This document shows, in pieces, positions 44,521 through 52,969 of a stretch of 64,000 bases of DNA (position 1 is its first letter; every line of letters begins with the position of its first letter). The notes beneath the pieces are model-generated. The model did not search any database. It saw only the letters and a list, made by a program, of their open reading frames with translations, and was not told the origin of the DNA. The stretch lies in assembly GCF_016429215.1 (NCBI RefSeq), contig NZ_JAELUH010000016.1, positions 1 through 64,000 of the forward strand, written 5' to 3'. The DNA comes from Herbaspirillum sp. ASV7 (GTDB taxonomy: Bacteria; Pseudomonadota; Gammaproteobacteria; Burkholderiales; Burkholderiaceae_D). Made by a program: the position numbers and the translations under genes.

Positions 44521-45684
44521 TCAGCCGGCGCTGCCGGCCGTCACCGGAGTGCTTGCCGCAGTGGTCACCGCAGCTGCAGCGGCCGACGGCAATGCCGCCA
44601 ATGACGATTCCATGCACGCGAACGTCACCAGATGCCTCACCTCCAGCCTGATGCCTATCGATTCCCCCACCGCATGATCGTGCTGGGAGGGCTGCAGCGA
44701 CAGCAGCTGCTGTCCATTTTCCAGTGCCAGGGTGTAGAGGAATTGCGCTCCCCGGAACGATTTGCGCAGCACCCTTGCGCGCATGAGCGAGGCGTCGTCG
44801 TACATCACGTCGTCGGCCCTGAGCAGTACCTCGACCTGCGCCATGCCGGCAGCTTGTTCGCCCTCTGGCGCTCGCCCGCGCAATAGCCCGGCGGCGGTCC
44901 GGACCTCGATTTCCCCTTGCGATGCGGCGCCAGCTGCGGCCTGCACCTCCCCCGGCAGCAGCACGCCATGGCCGATGAAGTCCGCCGTGAAGCGGGTGGC
45001 CGGGCGATGGTAGAGGGTGCTGGGGCTATCCCATTGTTCCAGCCGGCCTTGTCGCATCACCCCCACCACGTCGGCCACGGCGAAGGCTTCCATCTGGTCG
45101 TGGGTGACCATCAGGGCGGTGGTGCCGGTGCGCTTGAGGATGTCACGGACATCGTGGGCCAGGCGCTCGCGCAGTTCCACATCCAGGCTGGAAAACGGCT
45201 CGTCCAGCAACAGCAGGCGCGGCTGCGGCGCCAGTGCCCGCGCCAGGGCGATGCGCTGCTGCTGGCCGCCCGAGAGCTGGTGCGGGTACTTGCGGGCGGC
45301 GTCGGGCAGGCCGACCAGGTTCAGCATATCGGCCACGACCTGCTGGCGTTGCGCGCGAGCCAGGGCGCGCAGGCCGAAGCCGATGTTGGCCGCCACATCC
45401 AGATGCGGGAACAGCGCGAAATCCTGGAACACCATGCCGATGCGCCTTGCCTCGGCCGTCACCCTCACTCCCTGTCCATCCAGCCATTGCCCATCCAGCC
45501 GGATGCGGCCCGACTGCGGCGCCTCCAGCCCGGCTACGGCGCGCAGCAGGCTGGTCTTGCCGCTGCCGGAAGGGCCGATCAGCGCGCCCAGCTGGCCCGC
45601 CTGCAGGCCGAAGGACACGCCCTCCACGGCAGGGGCGCTGGTACGGGGATAGCGGATGCTGACGTGCTCGACTTCCAGAAACAT
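44521..45684 (-). CDS. Iron(III)-type ABC transporter ATPase (FbpC-like)
   Basis: This 387-residue ATPase has Walker A GPSGSGKTS, signature LSGGQQQR, Walker B LLLDEPFSSLD and H-loop VTHDQMEAFAVAD. A C-terminal TOBE-like domain (about residues 240-355) is followed by an alanine-rich tail. FbpC/PotA-type ATPases have this plan. It is divergent from the FbpB-like permease at 45781, with 96 bp between, so the two probably work together. No substrate-binding gene is adjacent. The start at 45684 (MFLEVEHVSIRYP) fits the family; the ribosome site is weak. Confidence 0.85.
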   Translation of the reverse strand: MFLEVEHVSIRYPRTSAPAVEGVSFGLQAGQLGALIGPSGSGKTSLLRAVAGLEAPQSGRIRLDGQWLDGQGVRVTAEARRIGMVFQDFALFPHLDVAANIGFGLRALARAQRQQVVADMLNLVGLPDAARKYPHQLSGGQQQRIALARALAPQPRLLLLDEPFSSLDVELRERLAHDVRDILKRTGTTALMVTHDQMEAFAVADVVGVMRQGRLEQWDSPSTLYHRPATRFTADFIGHGVLLPGEVQAAAGAASQGEIEVRTAAGLLRGRAPEGEQAAGMAQVEVLLRADDVMYDDASLMRARVLRKSFRGAQFLYTLALENGQQLLSLQPSQHDHAVGESIGIRLEVRHLVTFACMESSLAALPSAAAAAVTTAASTPVTAGSAG

Positions 45685-45780
45685 GGGCAGGCTCGATGAA
45701 ATGGTTACAATTCGCATTGGCGCAGTGTAGCGCATGTGTTCGTATCCCCTTTCTTTTGATTGCTTCTGCAGACTTCTCCT

Positions 45781-47454
45781 ATGCACATCATCGGTTTGTT
45801 CGCCATCCTGATCGCCTTGCCCCTGCTGGGTATCCTGGGCGCCTGGCTGGGACTGGATGCGGTCGGCATCGCCAGCCTGCGCGAGCAGATGCACACCGTG
45901 CTGCCCGGTTACCTGGCGACCTCGGGCTGGCTGGCGCTGATGGTGACGCTGGGCGTGGTGCTGGTGGGCGGCGCCACGGCGGTGACGGTGAGCCTGTTCG
46001 CGTTTCGCGGCAAGCGCTGGCTGTCCTGGGCCTTGCTGCTGCCCATGGCCATGCCGGCCTATGTGTCGGCCTATGCCTATACCGATTTCCTGCAATACGC
46101 CGGCTGGCTGCAGGGCACGCTGCGCGGCTGGTTCCCCGGCCTGCGGCTGGATGTGCGGGGCTTGCCGGGGGCGGTCTGCATGTTCGTCCTCACGCTCTAT
46201 CCCTATGCCTACCTGCTGGCCCGCAATGCCCTCGGCGAGCGCGGCACGCACCTGATGGAAGCGGCCCGCATGCTGGGAGCGCCGCTGTCCGAGCGCATCG
46301 TGCGGGTGGCCTTGCCGCTGGCGCGCCCGGCCCTGGCGGCGGGCGCGGCGCTGGCGTTGATGGAGACGCTGGCCGACTATGGCGTGTCGGCCTACTTCGG
46401 CCTGAGCACCTTTACCACCGGCATCTACAAGGCCTGGGTGGTGCTCGATGACCGGCTGGCGGCGGCCCAGTATGCGTCGGCCTTGTTGCTCTTCGTGGCG
46501 GTATTGCTATGGCTGGAGCGCCGCGAGCAGGGCCGCATGCGCTTTGCCGCCAGCCGTGGCGCGCGTGCCGACGAGGGGGCGCAGGCGCGCCTGCCGCTGC
46601 TCTCACGCGGCCAGACCCTGGTGGCCTGGCTGGTGTGCGGCCTGCCGGTCTTGCTGGGTTTCGTGTTGCCGGTGGCGATCCTGTTACACCTGTGGTGGGG
46701 CGAACTGGGGCGCAGCGCGCCGACCGGTTTCGAGGGCGCGCAAGCCGCCGCCTTCGATCTAGCCCGTTACGCCGGCTGGGTTTGGAACAGTTTCCGCTTC
46801 GGCGGGATGGCGGCGCTGGCGGCCATCGCGCTGGCCCTGGCCTTGTGCCTGGCCTTGCGCAGCGCCCGCCTGCCGCGCCTGCAGGACGCCATGCTGCGCC
46901 TGACTGCGCGCCTGGCCGGGATGGGCTATGCCATCCCCGGTTCGGTGATTGCGGTGGGCATCCTGCTGCCGGTGGCCTGGCTGCAATCGCTGTGGCCGTC
47001 GGCGGGCCTGGGGGTGCTGCTCACGGCCAGCTCGCTGGGCGTGATCTATGCGTATCTGGTACGCTTCACGGCGGTGGCGGTGCAGTCGGTGGAATCCGGC
47101 TATACCCGCATCCCGGCCAGTCTCGATGAAGCCGCGCGCACCCTGGGCAGCAAGCCCGCGGCAATTGCCTGGCGCATCCACATGCCGTTGTTGTGGCGCT
47201 CGCTGGCGGTGGCGGCGTTGATGGTGTTCGTCGATGTGGTCAAGGAGTTGCCGGCGACGCTGCTGCTGCGTCCCTTCGATACCGATACGCTGGCCGTGAT
47301 CGCGCATAACCTGGCGCGCGATGAGCGGCTGGGGGAGGCGGCCTTGCCGGCCCTGTCCATCGTGCTGGTGGGGTTGGCGCCGGTGCTGCTGGTCATGCGG
47401 GCGCTCGATGGCGGGCGTGGCAAGGGCTTGCAAAGTGGCGTTCCGCCCGCATAA
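45781..47454 (+). CDS. Iron(III)-type ABC transporter permease (FbpB-like)
   Basis: This 557-residue double-length permease has about 12 hydrophobic segments and two EAA loops: LMEAARMLGAPLSERIVRVALPLARP near residue 170 and LDEAARTLGSKPAAIAWRIHMPLL near 455. Fused two-unit permeases of this length are typical of FbpB and related Fe3+ and thiamine importers. GALADYGVSAYFG-like LADYGVSAYFGLSTFTTGIYKAW supports the iron family. The ATPase gene is divergent. The binding protein must be encoded elsewhere. Confidence 0.87.
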   Translation: MHIIGLFAILIALPLLGILGAWLGLDAVGIASLREQMHTVLPGYLATSGWLALMVTLGVVLVGGATAVTVSLFAFRGKRWLSWALLLPMAMPAYVSAYAYTDFLQYAGWLQGTLRGWFPGLRLDVRGLPGAVCMFVLTLYPYAYLLARNALGERGTHLMEAARMLGAPLSERIVRVALPLARPALAAGAALALMETLADYGVSAYFGLSTFTTGIYKAWVVLDDRLAAAQYASALLLFVAVLLWLERREQGRMRFAASRGARADEGAQARLPLLSRGQTLVAWLVCGLPVLLGFVLPVAILLHLWWGELGRSAPTGFEGAQAAAFDLARYAGWVWNSFRFGGMAALAAIALALALCLALRSARLPRLQDAMLRLTARLAGMGYAIPGSVIAVGILLPVAWLQSLWPSAGLGVLLTASSLGVIYAYLVRFTAVAVQSVESGYTRIPASLDEAARTLGSKPAAIAWRIHMPLLWRSLAVAALMVFVDVVKELPATLLLRPFDTDTLAVIAHNLARDERLGEAALPALSIVLVGLAPVLLVMRALDGGRGKGLQSGVPPA

Positions 47455-47530
47455 AGACAGGACCCTTTAGTCCCCCCCCGGTGGTATCCCGGTTGTCCAC
47501 CTGGTCAGGCGCAATGCGAATGGAGAAACA

Positions 47531-48907
47531 ATGAGCCAATACGATTACGATCTCTTCACCATCGGTGGCGGTTCCGGTGGCGTGCGCGCGGCGCGCTTCG
47601 CCGGCCAGGCCGGCGCCCGCGTGGGCTTGGCCGAGAAGGGCGACCTGGGGGGCACCTGCGTCAATGTGGGCTGCATTCCCAAGAAGCTGATGTCCTACAG
47701 CGCCCATTTCCATGAAGACTTTGCCGACGCCGCCGGTTATGGCTGGACCCTGAATGGCCAGCCCAGCTTCGACTGGAGCACGCTGATCGCCAACAAGGAC
47801 CGCGAGATCGCGCACCTGAACGACATCTACCAGCGCCTGCTTGATGGCGCCAATGTCAGCCTGCATCGCGGCTTTGCCAAGGTGGAAGACGCCCATACCG
47901 TCAACGTCGACGGCCAGCGCTTCACGGCGCGCCACATCCTGGTGGCCACCGGCGGCCGGCCCGAGAAGCCCGATGTCCCCGGTCGCGAACTGGGCATCAC
48001 CTCCGACGATTTCTTCCACCTCAAGGCCCTGCCCAAGCGTACCGTGGTGCTGGGCGGCGGCTATATCGCGGTGGAGCTGGCTTCCATCCTCAATGGCCTG
48101 GGCAGCGAGGTGACCCTGGTCTACCGGCGCGAGCGCCTGTTGCGCAACATGGATGCCGACCTGGGCGTGCACCTGGCCGACGAGATGGCCAAGCAGGGTA
48201 TCAGGCTGGTCTTCAACGCCAGTATCGAGTCCATCGAGTCCATCGAGGCAGCGCAGGCCTCGGAGGACAGCGTCAAGAACGTGCGCCTGACCAATGGCGA
48301 GGTCTTGCAGGCCGAGTGCATCCTCTTTGCCACCGGCCGCACGCCCAATACCGCAGGCCTGGGCCTGGAGCAGGCCGGTGTCGTGCTGGAAAGGAACGGT
48401 GCGGTCCAGGTCAATGGCGATTTCGAGAGCAGCGTACCCTCCATCCTGGCCGTGGGCGACGTGATCGACCGCGTGGCATTGACGCCGGTGGCGCTGGCCG
48501 AGGCGATGGTGGTGGTGGCGCGCCTGTTCGGGCGGGGCGAGCGTCGCATGTCCTATGCCAATATCCCCACGGCCGTGTTCAGCCATCCCAATATCGGCAC
48601 CGTGGGCCTGAGCGAAGAAGAGGCGCGCAAGGAAGTGGGTGAGGTGAAGATCTTCAAGACCGATTTCAAGCCGCTCAAGAACACCCTTTCGCGCAATACC
48701 GGTCGCACCTTCATGAAGCTGGTGGTCGATGCCGGGTCCGATCGCGTGCTGGGCGTGCACATGGTGGGCAGCGATGCCGGCGAGGTGATCCAGGGTTTCG
48801 CCGTGGCCCTGCAATGTGGTGCCACCAAGGCGCAGTTCGATGCCACCATCGGCATCCATCCGACCTCGGCCGAGGAGTTCGTGACGCTGCGCACGCCGGT
48901 GGCCTGA
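47531..48907 (+). CDS. gor: Glutathione reductase
   Basis: This 458-residue flavoprotein reduces glutathione disulfide with NADPH. The FAD-binding IGGGSGGVRAA comes first. The redox-active disulfide is GGTCVNVGCIPKK with Cys43 and Cys48, and the NADPH loop is VVLGGGYIAVELASI. The second FAD motif is LAVGDVIDRVALTPVA, and the C-terminal His-Glu pair is IGIHPTSAEE. A tandem nucleotide repeat near 48230 encodes SIESIESIEA, a possible length-variable spot. An intrinsic terminator follows. Confidence 0.95.
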   Translation: MSQYDYDLFTIGGGSGGVRAARFAGQAGARVGLAEKGDLGGTCVNVGCIPKKLMSYSAHFHEDFADAAGYGWTLNGQPSFDWSTLIANKDREIAHLNDIYQRLLDGANVSLHRGFAKVEDAHTVNVDGQRFTARHILVATGGRPEKPDVPGRELGITSDDFFHLKALPKRTVVLGGGYIAVELASILNGLGSEVTLVYRRERLLRNMDADLGVHLADEMAKQGIRLVFNASIESIESIEAAQASEDSVKNVRLTNGEVLQAECILFATGRTPNTAGLGLEQAGVVLERNGAVQVNGDFESSVPSILAVGDVIDRVALTPVALAEAMVVVARLFGRGERRMSYANIPTAVFSHPNIGTVGLSEEEARKEVGEVKIFKTDFKPLKNTLSRNTGRTFMKLVVDAGSDRVLGVHMVGSDAGEVIQGFAVALQCGATKAQFDATIGIHPTSAEEFVTLRTPVA

Positions 48908-48944
48908 TGCGGGCGCAATAGGTAGCGCCAGCGTGCGATGCAAG

Positions 48945-48971
48945 ACGGGGATGCCAGGCATCCCCGTTTTT
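48945..48971 (+). terminator. Intrinsic terminator of gor
   Basis: ACGGGGATGCC and GGCATCCCCGT form a perfect 11-bp stem around one central base (in effect a small loop), followed by TTTTT counted from the stem end. It starts 38 bp after the gor stop and separates it from convergent pldA. Confidence 0.9.
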
Positions 48972-48998
48972 ATTGGGCAGTGGAAGGCTAGCGCAGGA

Positions 48999-50336
48999 TC
49001 ACCGCCACAAGGCATAGCCGATGCGCAATTGTGCCGGGTCCTTCTGGTTGTAGGTCAGCAGGCTTTCGCCGTAACCATAGAAGTAGCTCATCATCAGGTA
49101 GCCGGCGGTGCCGGGCAGCAGGCGCGAGAGCGGATAGGAGAGCCGGGTCTCGACGCTGCCCTTGCCCCCCAGCTTGCCCTTGCGCAGCAAGGCCGCGACT
49201 TCCGCGCCATCAGGCTTGCCATAGGCCAGCTTCAGGTCCAGGTGGCCGCGATAGTCGGCGATGTCCGGGTTGTCGCTGGTGGGGCCGAGATAGGTATAGA
49301 GCTTGGGCGCGAGCGTCAGGTGATAGTCGTTGAGGTTGCCCACGTTCAGCGTGGGCTGGATGAAGTAGGTGTTGATGCTGCGCGACTGTGGACCGTCGCG
49401 TCCGTTGGATTCGTGTTCCAGGCCGGTGGCGATGCCGACGCGGCTCAACACGCTGTTCTGGATACCCAGGTCAGGCAGGTAGTAAAACAGGCTGGGACGA
49501 TAGCTGGTATCGCGGAAGGGGGCCGAGGGCGCCGACAGGTCCCAGAGCGAAAACTGGGTGTAGCCGAAGTAGAGATTGTCCAGCACACTGCGCGAACGCG
49601 GATCTTCCGGCACGAACAGGCGGAACTTGAAACTGAGCTGGAAGCGCGCGTTGGTCTCGCCGCCGCCATGGCCTACCGTGAAATACATCGGTTCGTTGAA
49701 GGATAGGCGGCGATTGTTGGAGAGGATGTCCTCGGCCGCCGGTGCGCTCTCCAGCGGCGAGGCATCGGCGCCGGGCGTGAGCACCGTGGCAGAAGGCGCC
49801 ACCGGCGCCACCTGGCTGGAGGAATCCGCCAGTGGCGGTTCGACCAGGCCGGAAGCTGCCGGCAACGGCCCCAGGGCCGGATCGGGCCGCACCACTGCCA
49901 CCAGCACCGGCGAAGCATCGATGCCGATGGGCTCGATACGCACCGTACCGCGCAGGCGCTCTGGGAGGGTGCCGCGATAGCGTATCTTGCGGAACTGCCC
50001 CTGTTCGAGGGTGATCTGGTCGTCGCCGTCGACCCGCTGCAAGGCAAGCTGCCGGGGCGGGATCATGTCGGCCGAGACGGCCACCAGCAAGCTGCGCGGC
50101 AACACATAGGTATGTGCCGGGGTGTCATCCTGGCTCACCAGGAGGGTCAGTTCCAGCGGCTTGCTGGCATCCACGCGCTTGGGCGGCTGCACCAGGGAGA
50201 TGCCGGCGCGGGCCGGCATGCAGGCCAGCAGCGGCAGGCCGATGGCGCATAGTGCAAATAGGCGTGGCAGGGTGGAAGTGAACAAAAATTCGCGCTGGTC
50301 GCGCTGGCAACGGCGGTGTTGGAGTAAGCTGGGCAT
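48999..50336 (-). CDS. pldA: Outer-membrane phospholipase A
   Basis: This 445-residue protein carries the OMPLA beta-barrel. The active-site motif EHESNGRDGPQSRSIN gives His308, Ser310 and Asn322, the same spacing as in E. coli. The barrel ends with an aromatic-flanked strand (RIGYALWR). An N-terminal signal (LPRLFALCAIGLPLLACMPARA) is followed by about 150 extra residues, including a strand-rich part and a Pro/Ala-rich linker, which E. coli PldA lacks. AAGGATCAGG supports the start at 50336. It hydrolyses outer-membrane phospholipids. Confidence 0.92.
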   Translation of the reverse strand: MPSLLQHRRCQRDQREFLFTSTLPRLFALCAIGLPLLACMPARAGISLVQPPKRVDASKPLELTLLVSQDDTPAHTYVLPRSLLVAVSADMIPPRQLALQRVDGDDQITLEQGQFRKIRYRGTLPERLRGTVRIEPIGIDASPVLVAVVRPDPALGPLPAASGLVEPPLADSSSQVAPVAPSATVLTPGADASPLESAPAAEDILSNNRRLSFNEPMYFTVGHGGGETNARFQLSFKFRLFVPEDPRSRSVLDNLYFGYTQFSLWDLSAPSAPFRDTSYRPSLFYYLPDLGIQNSVLSRVGIATGLEHESNGRDGPQSRSINTYFIQPTLNVGNLNDYHLTLAPKLYTYLGPTSDNPDIADYRGHLDLKLAYGKPDGAEVAALLRKGKLGGKGSVETRLSYPLSRLLPGTAGYLMMSYFYGYGESLLTYNQKDPAQLRIGYALWR

Positions 50337-50666
50337 GGCATCCTGATCCTTGATTGTTGTTCGTTCTTGCACGGGGTGGCGCGTGGCGCACCAGCATCCG
50401 GATTCGGGGAGGGCGTGATCCCGTGCTTGCTGAAACAGATCGATCCGGGCCGATAAAGTTGCCGTGCGCAAGGATGAAACCGCGGGCGTAACGGCCGGCG
50501 TGTCTTTCTGATAACAGGTATTTCCTGATTGTGGCAGAATGTGGCGCCCCATAAGCTCGGTTTGTGGCCTGAGTCCATTCCCGACACGACAGGCGGATTC
50601 GGGCGGAGCCGTCCCGCTGGCTCACTTTTTGAATAACCGAGGTCTTCCTACGCGTCTGCCCATGTC
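50337..50666. other. Divergent region between pldA and the MHYT gene
   Basis: This 330-bp gap must hold both promoters. No consensus -35/-10 pair stands out; a GGCAGAATG near 50535 could be part of a plus-strand promoter. I see no dyad, RNA gene or small ORF with a convincing start. Confidence 0.3.
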
Positions 50667-52754
50667 ATGTTAAGTGCAACCTACGACACTGCCCTGGTCG
50701 TCGTCTCGCTGCTGGTGGCCATCCTCGCCTCCTATACGGCGCTGGACATGGCCGAGCGCATCAATACCACCAGCAGCCAGCATTCGACCGCCGCCCGTCT
50801 GTGGCTGGCAGGCGGCGCCGTGGCCATGGGCGTGGGGATCTGGGCCATGCACTTCATCGGCATGCTGGCGTTCCGCTTGCCGATCGCGCTGGGCTACGAC
50901 GCCTGGATCACCGGCCTGTCGCTGATCATCGCCGTGGCTGTCTCGGGTTATGCGCTGTGGATCGTCAGCCAGCCCGACCTGCCGCGCCGGCGCCTGTTGG
51001 GCAGTGCCGTGCTCATGGGGATAGGCATCGCCGGGATGCACTATACCGGCATGGCGGCCATGCGCATGCGTCCGGGGATAGACTACGATCCGCTGCTGTT
51101 CCTGGCGTCGGTGGCCATTGCCATCGCGGCCTCGGCGGCGGCCCTGTGGATCGCCTTCAGCCTGCGCAAGAACACCCCCCACGTCAAGGCCGCCCGCGCC
51201 GGCGCCTCGGTGGTGATGGGCGTGGCCATCGTCGGCATGCACTATACCGGCATGGCCGCCGCCAATTTCCGCGAGGGGGCTATCTGCATGGCCGCCAACG
51301 AAGGTGTCGGTCCCGGCTGGCTGGCGGTGCTCATCATCGTGGTGACGCTGGCGGTGCTGACCATTGCCCTGCTGACCTCGGTGCTGGACGCCCGCCTGGA
51401 GTCGCGCACCGCCAAGCTGGCCCGTTCATTGGCCGAAGCCAACGAGGAATTGACGCAGATGGTGCTGCATGACCAGCTCACCAAGCTGCCCAACCGCACC
51501 CTGCTGGAAGACCGCCTGAGCCAGGCCATCAACAAGGCCGCCCGCAGTGCCGGTCATTTCGCCCTGATGTTCATGGACCTGGACGGTTTCAAGGCCATCA
51601 ACGATACCCTGGGCCACCATATCGGCGACCGTCTGCTCATGGAGGTCGGCCGTCGCCTCAGCAACGCCATGCGGGCCCACGATACCGTGGCGCGCCTGGG
51701 CGGCGACGAGTTCGTCATCCTGGTGGAGCTGGGCAAGGCGGAGGACGCCATGGCCGTGGCCGAGAAGGTGGTGGAGGTGGTCAACCTGCCCTTCCTGGTC
51801 GATGACCACGAGTTGCGCGTCTCGGCCAGCGTGGGCATTGCCATCTATCCGGAAGACGGCAGCACCCGCCACGACCTGGTGATCAACGCCGACGCGGCGA
51901 TGTATCACACCAAGCGCAGCGGCCGCAACGGCTACAACTTCTTCGAGCCCTCCATGAATGCCAACGCCCACAACCAGCTGCAATGGTTGCAGGACTTGCG
52001 GGTGGCACTGGAGCGCAAACAGTTCCGCCTGGTCTACCAGCCCAAGTTCAGCCTGCCGGACGGCCCGGTGCTGGGTGCCGAAGCGCTGCTGCGCTGGCAG
52101 CATCCGTTGCATGGCGTGGTCGCCCCGGATGAATTCATCGGCCTGGCCGAGCGTTCCGGCCTGATCATTCCCATCGGTGCCTGGGTGCTGGACGAAGCGT
52201 GTCGCCAGATGCGCGAATGGCTCAATCTGGGACATACCGACTGGAAGATGTCGGTGAACCTGTCGGCCGTGCAGTTTGCCGACCCGCACCTGCTGGACAC
52301 GGTGCGTTCGACGCTGCAGCGCCACCAGCTGCCGCCGCAGTGCCTGACCCTGGAAGTGACCGAGTCCACGGCCATGCACGATACCCAGGCCAGCCTGCAG
52401 ACCCTGCAGCAGATCGCCGACCTGGGCGTGGAGATTTCCATCGACGACTTCGGCACCGGCTACTCCAGCCTGCTCTATCTCAAGCGCCTGCCGGCCAATG
52501 AACTCAAGATCGATCGCGGCTTCGTGCGCGACCTCAGCGATGGCTCGGAAGATGCAGCCATCGTCTCGGCCATCGTGGCCCTGGGACGCACGCTCAACCT
52601 GCGCATCGTGGCCGAGGGGGTGGAAACCGAGAAGCAGCAGCAGTTCCTGGCCTCGGTGGGCTGCGATGCCCTGCAGGGCTTCCTGCTGGGCCGGCCGATG
52701 ACCCCCGAGCTGTTCCTGCAGGCCGTGCGCGCACAGCACAAGAGTGCTGCCTGA
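50667..52754 (+). CDS. MHYT-GGDEF-EAL cyclic di-GMP enzyme
   Basis: This 695-residue inner-membrane signalling protein begins with an MHYT sensor domain of about seven helices. It has three repeats: MHFIGM, MHYTGM and MHYTGM, proposed to bind a metal or diatomic gas. A GGDEF domain follows with the intact catalytic LGGDEFVIL and an RxxD inhibitory site (RAHD) five residues before it. The EAL domain has EALLRW, the DDFGTGYSS loop and AEGVET. Both halves look catalytic, so it may make and degrade cyclic di-GMP. The nearest homologues in style are YkoW and NbdA. Confidence 0.93.
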   Translation: MLSATYDTALVVVSLLVAILASYTALDMAERINTTSSQHSTAARLWLAGGAVAMGVGIWAMHFIGMLAFRLPIALGYDAWITGLSLIIAVAVSGYALWIVSQPDLPRRRLLGSAVLMGIGIAGMHYTGMAAMRMRPGIDYDPLLFLASVAIAIAASAAALWIAFSLRKNTPHVKAARAGASVVMGVAIVGMHYTGMAAANFREGAICMAANEGVGPGWLAVLIIVVTLAVLTIALLTSVLDARLESRTAKLARSLAEANEELTQMVLHDQLTKLPNRTLLEDRLSQAINKAARSAGHFALMFMDLDGFKAINDTLGHHIGDRLLMEVGRRLSNAMRAHDTVARLGGDEFVILVELGKAEDAMAVAEKVVEVVNLPFLVDDHELRVSASVGIAIYPEDGSTRHDLVINADAAMYHTKRSGRNGYNFFEPSMNANAHNQLQWLQDLRVALERKQFRLVYQPKFSLPDGPVLGAEALLRWQHPLHGVVAPDEFIGLAERSGLIIPIGAWVLDEACRQMREWLNLGHTDWKMSVNLSAVQFADPHLLDTVRSTLQRHQLPPQCLTLEVTESTAMHDTQASLQTLQQIADLGVEISIDDFGTGYSSLLYLKRLPANELKIDRGFVRDLSDGSEDAAIVSAIVALGRTLNLRIVAEGVETEKQQQFLASVGCDALQGFLLGRPMTPELFLQAVRAQHKSAA

Positions 52755-52789
52755 ATCCAGCGCTGCGGGCCCGGCCCGGGGTATCCCTC

Positions 52790-52945
52790 AAATTGGCACG
52801 GCCAAGGCCGTGTATTCACCGGATTGCCCCCGCGCACTTGGTGCAAAGATGAAGTCGTAGGCTATCGGCCCCGCAAGGGACGATAGCGCCAGACTCCTGA
52901 GGGGGAGGTTGGGACGGATGGCCGGTCTGGCATCCGTCCCTTTTT
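52790..52945 (+). ncRNA. Structured 3' region or small RNA candidate with terminator
   Basis: Three hairpins follow the MHYT gene within about 150 nt: CACGG/CCGTG (52797-52812), GCTATCG/CGATAGC (52862-52887) and a terminator stem GGGACGGATG/CATCCGTCCC (52911-52940) with TTTTT. This could be a stable 3' end of the message or an independent RNA. No promoter was identified. Confidence 0.3.
52911..52945 (+). terminator. Intrinsic terminator after the MHYT gene
   Basis: GGGACGGATG and CATCCGTCCC form a perfect 10-bp stem with extra inner GCC/GGC pairing, followed by TTTTT (52941-52945). It separates the MHYT gene from the convergent oxidase gene. Confidence 0.88.
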
Positions 52946-52969
52946 GTTGTCGTCGGCAAGGCCGGCGGC

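Noticed and set aside
44463-44677. A further small plus-strand ORF after the SOS-linked ORF
   Set aside because: It lies mostly over the 3' end of the minus-strand ATPase gene and has no ribosome site.
45685-45780. Fur box between the iron-type ATPase and permease genes
   Set aside because: An AT-rich patch around 45700 was considered, but it does not match the GATAAT repeat pattern well enough.
47393-49015. A 540-codon minus-strand open frame opposite gor
   Set aside because: Antisense shadow in GC-rich DNA; glutathione reductase motifs are complete on the plus strand.
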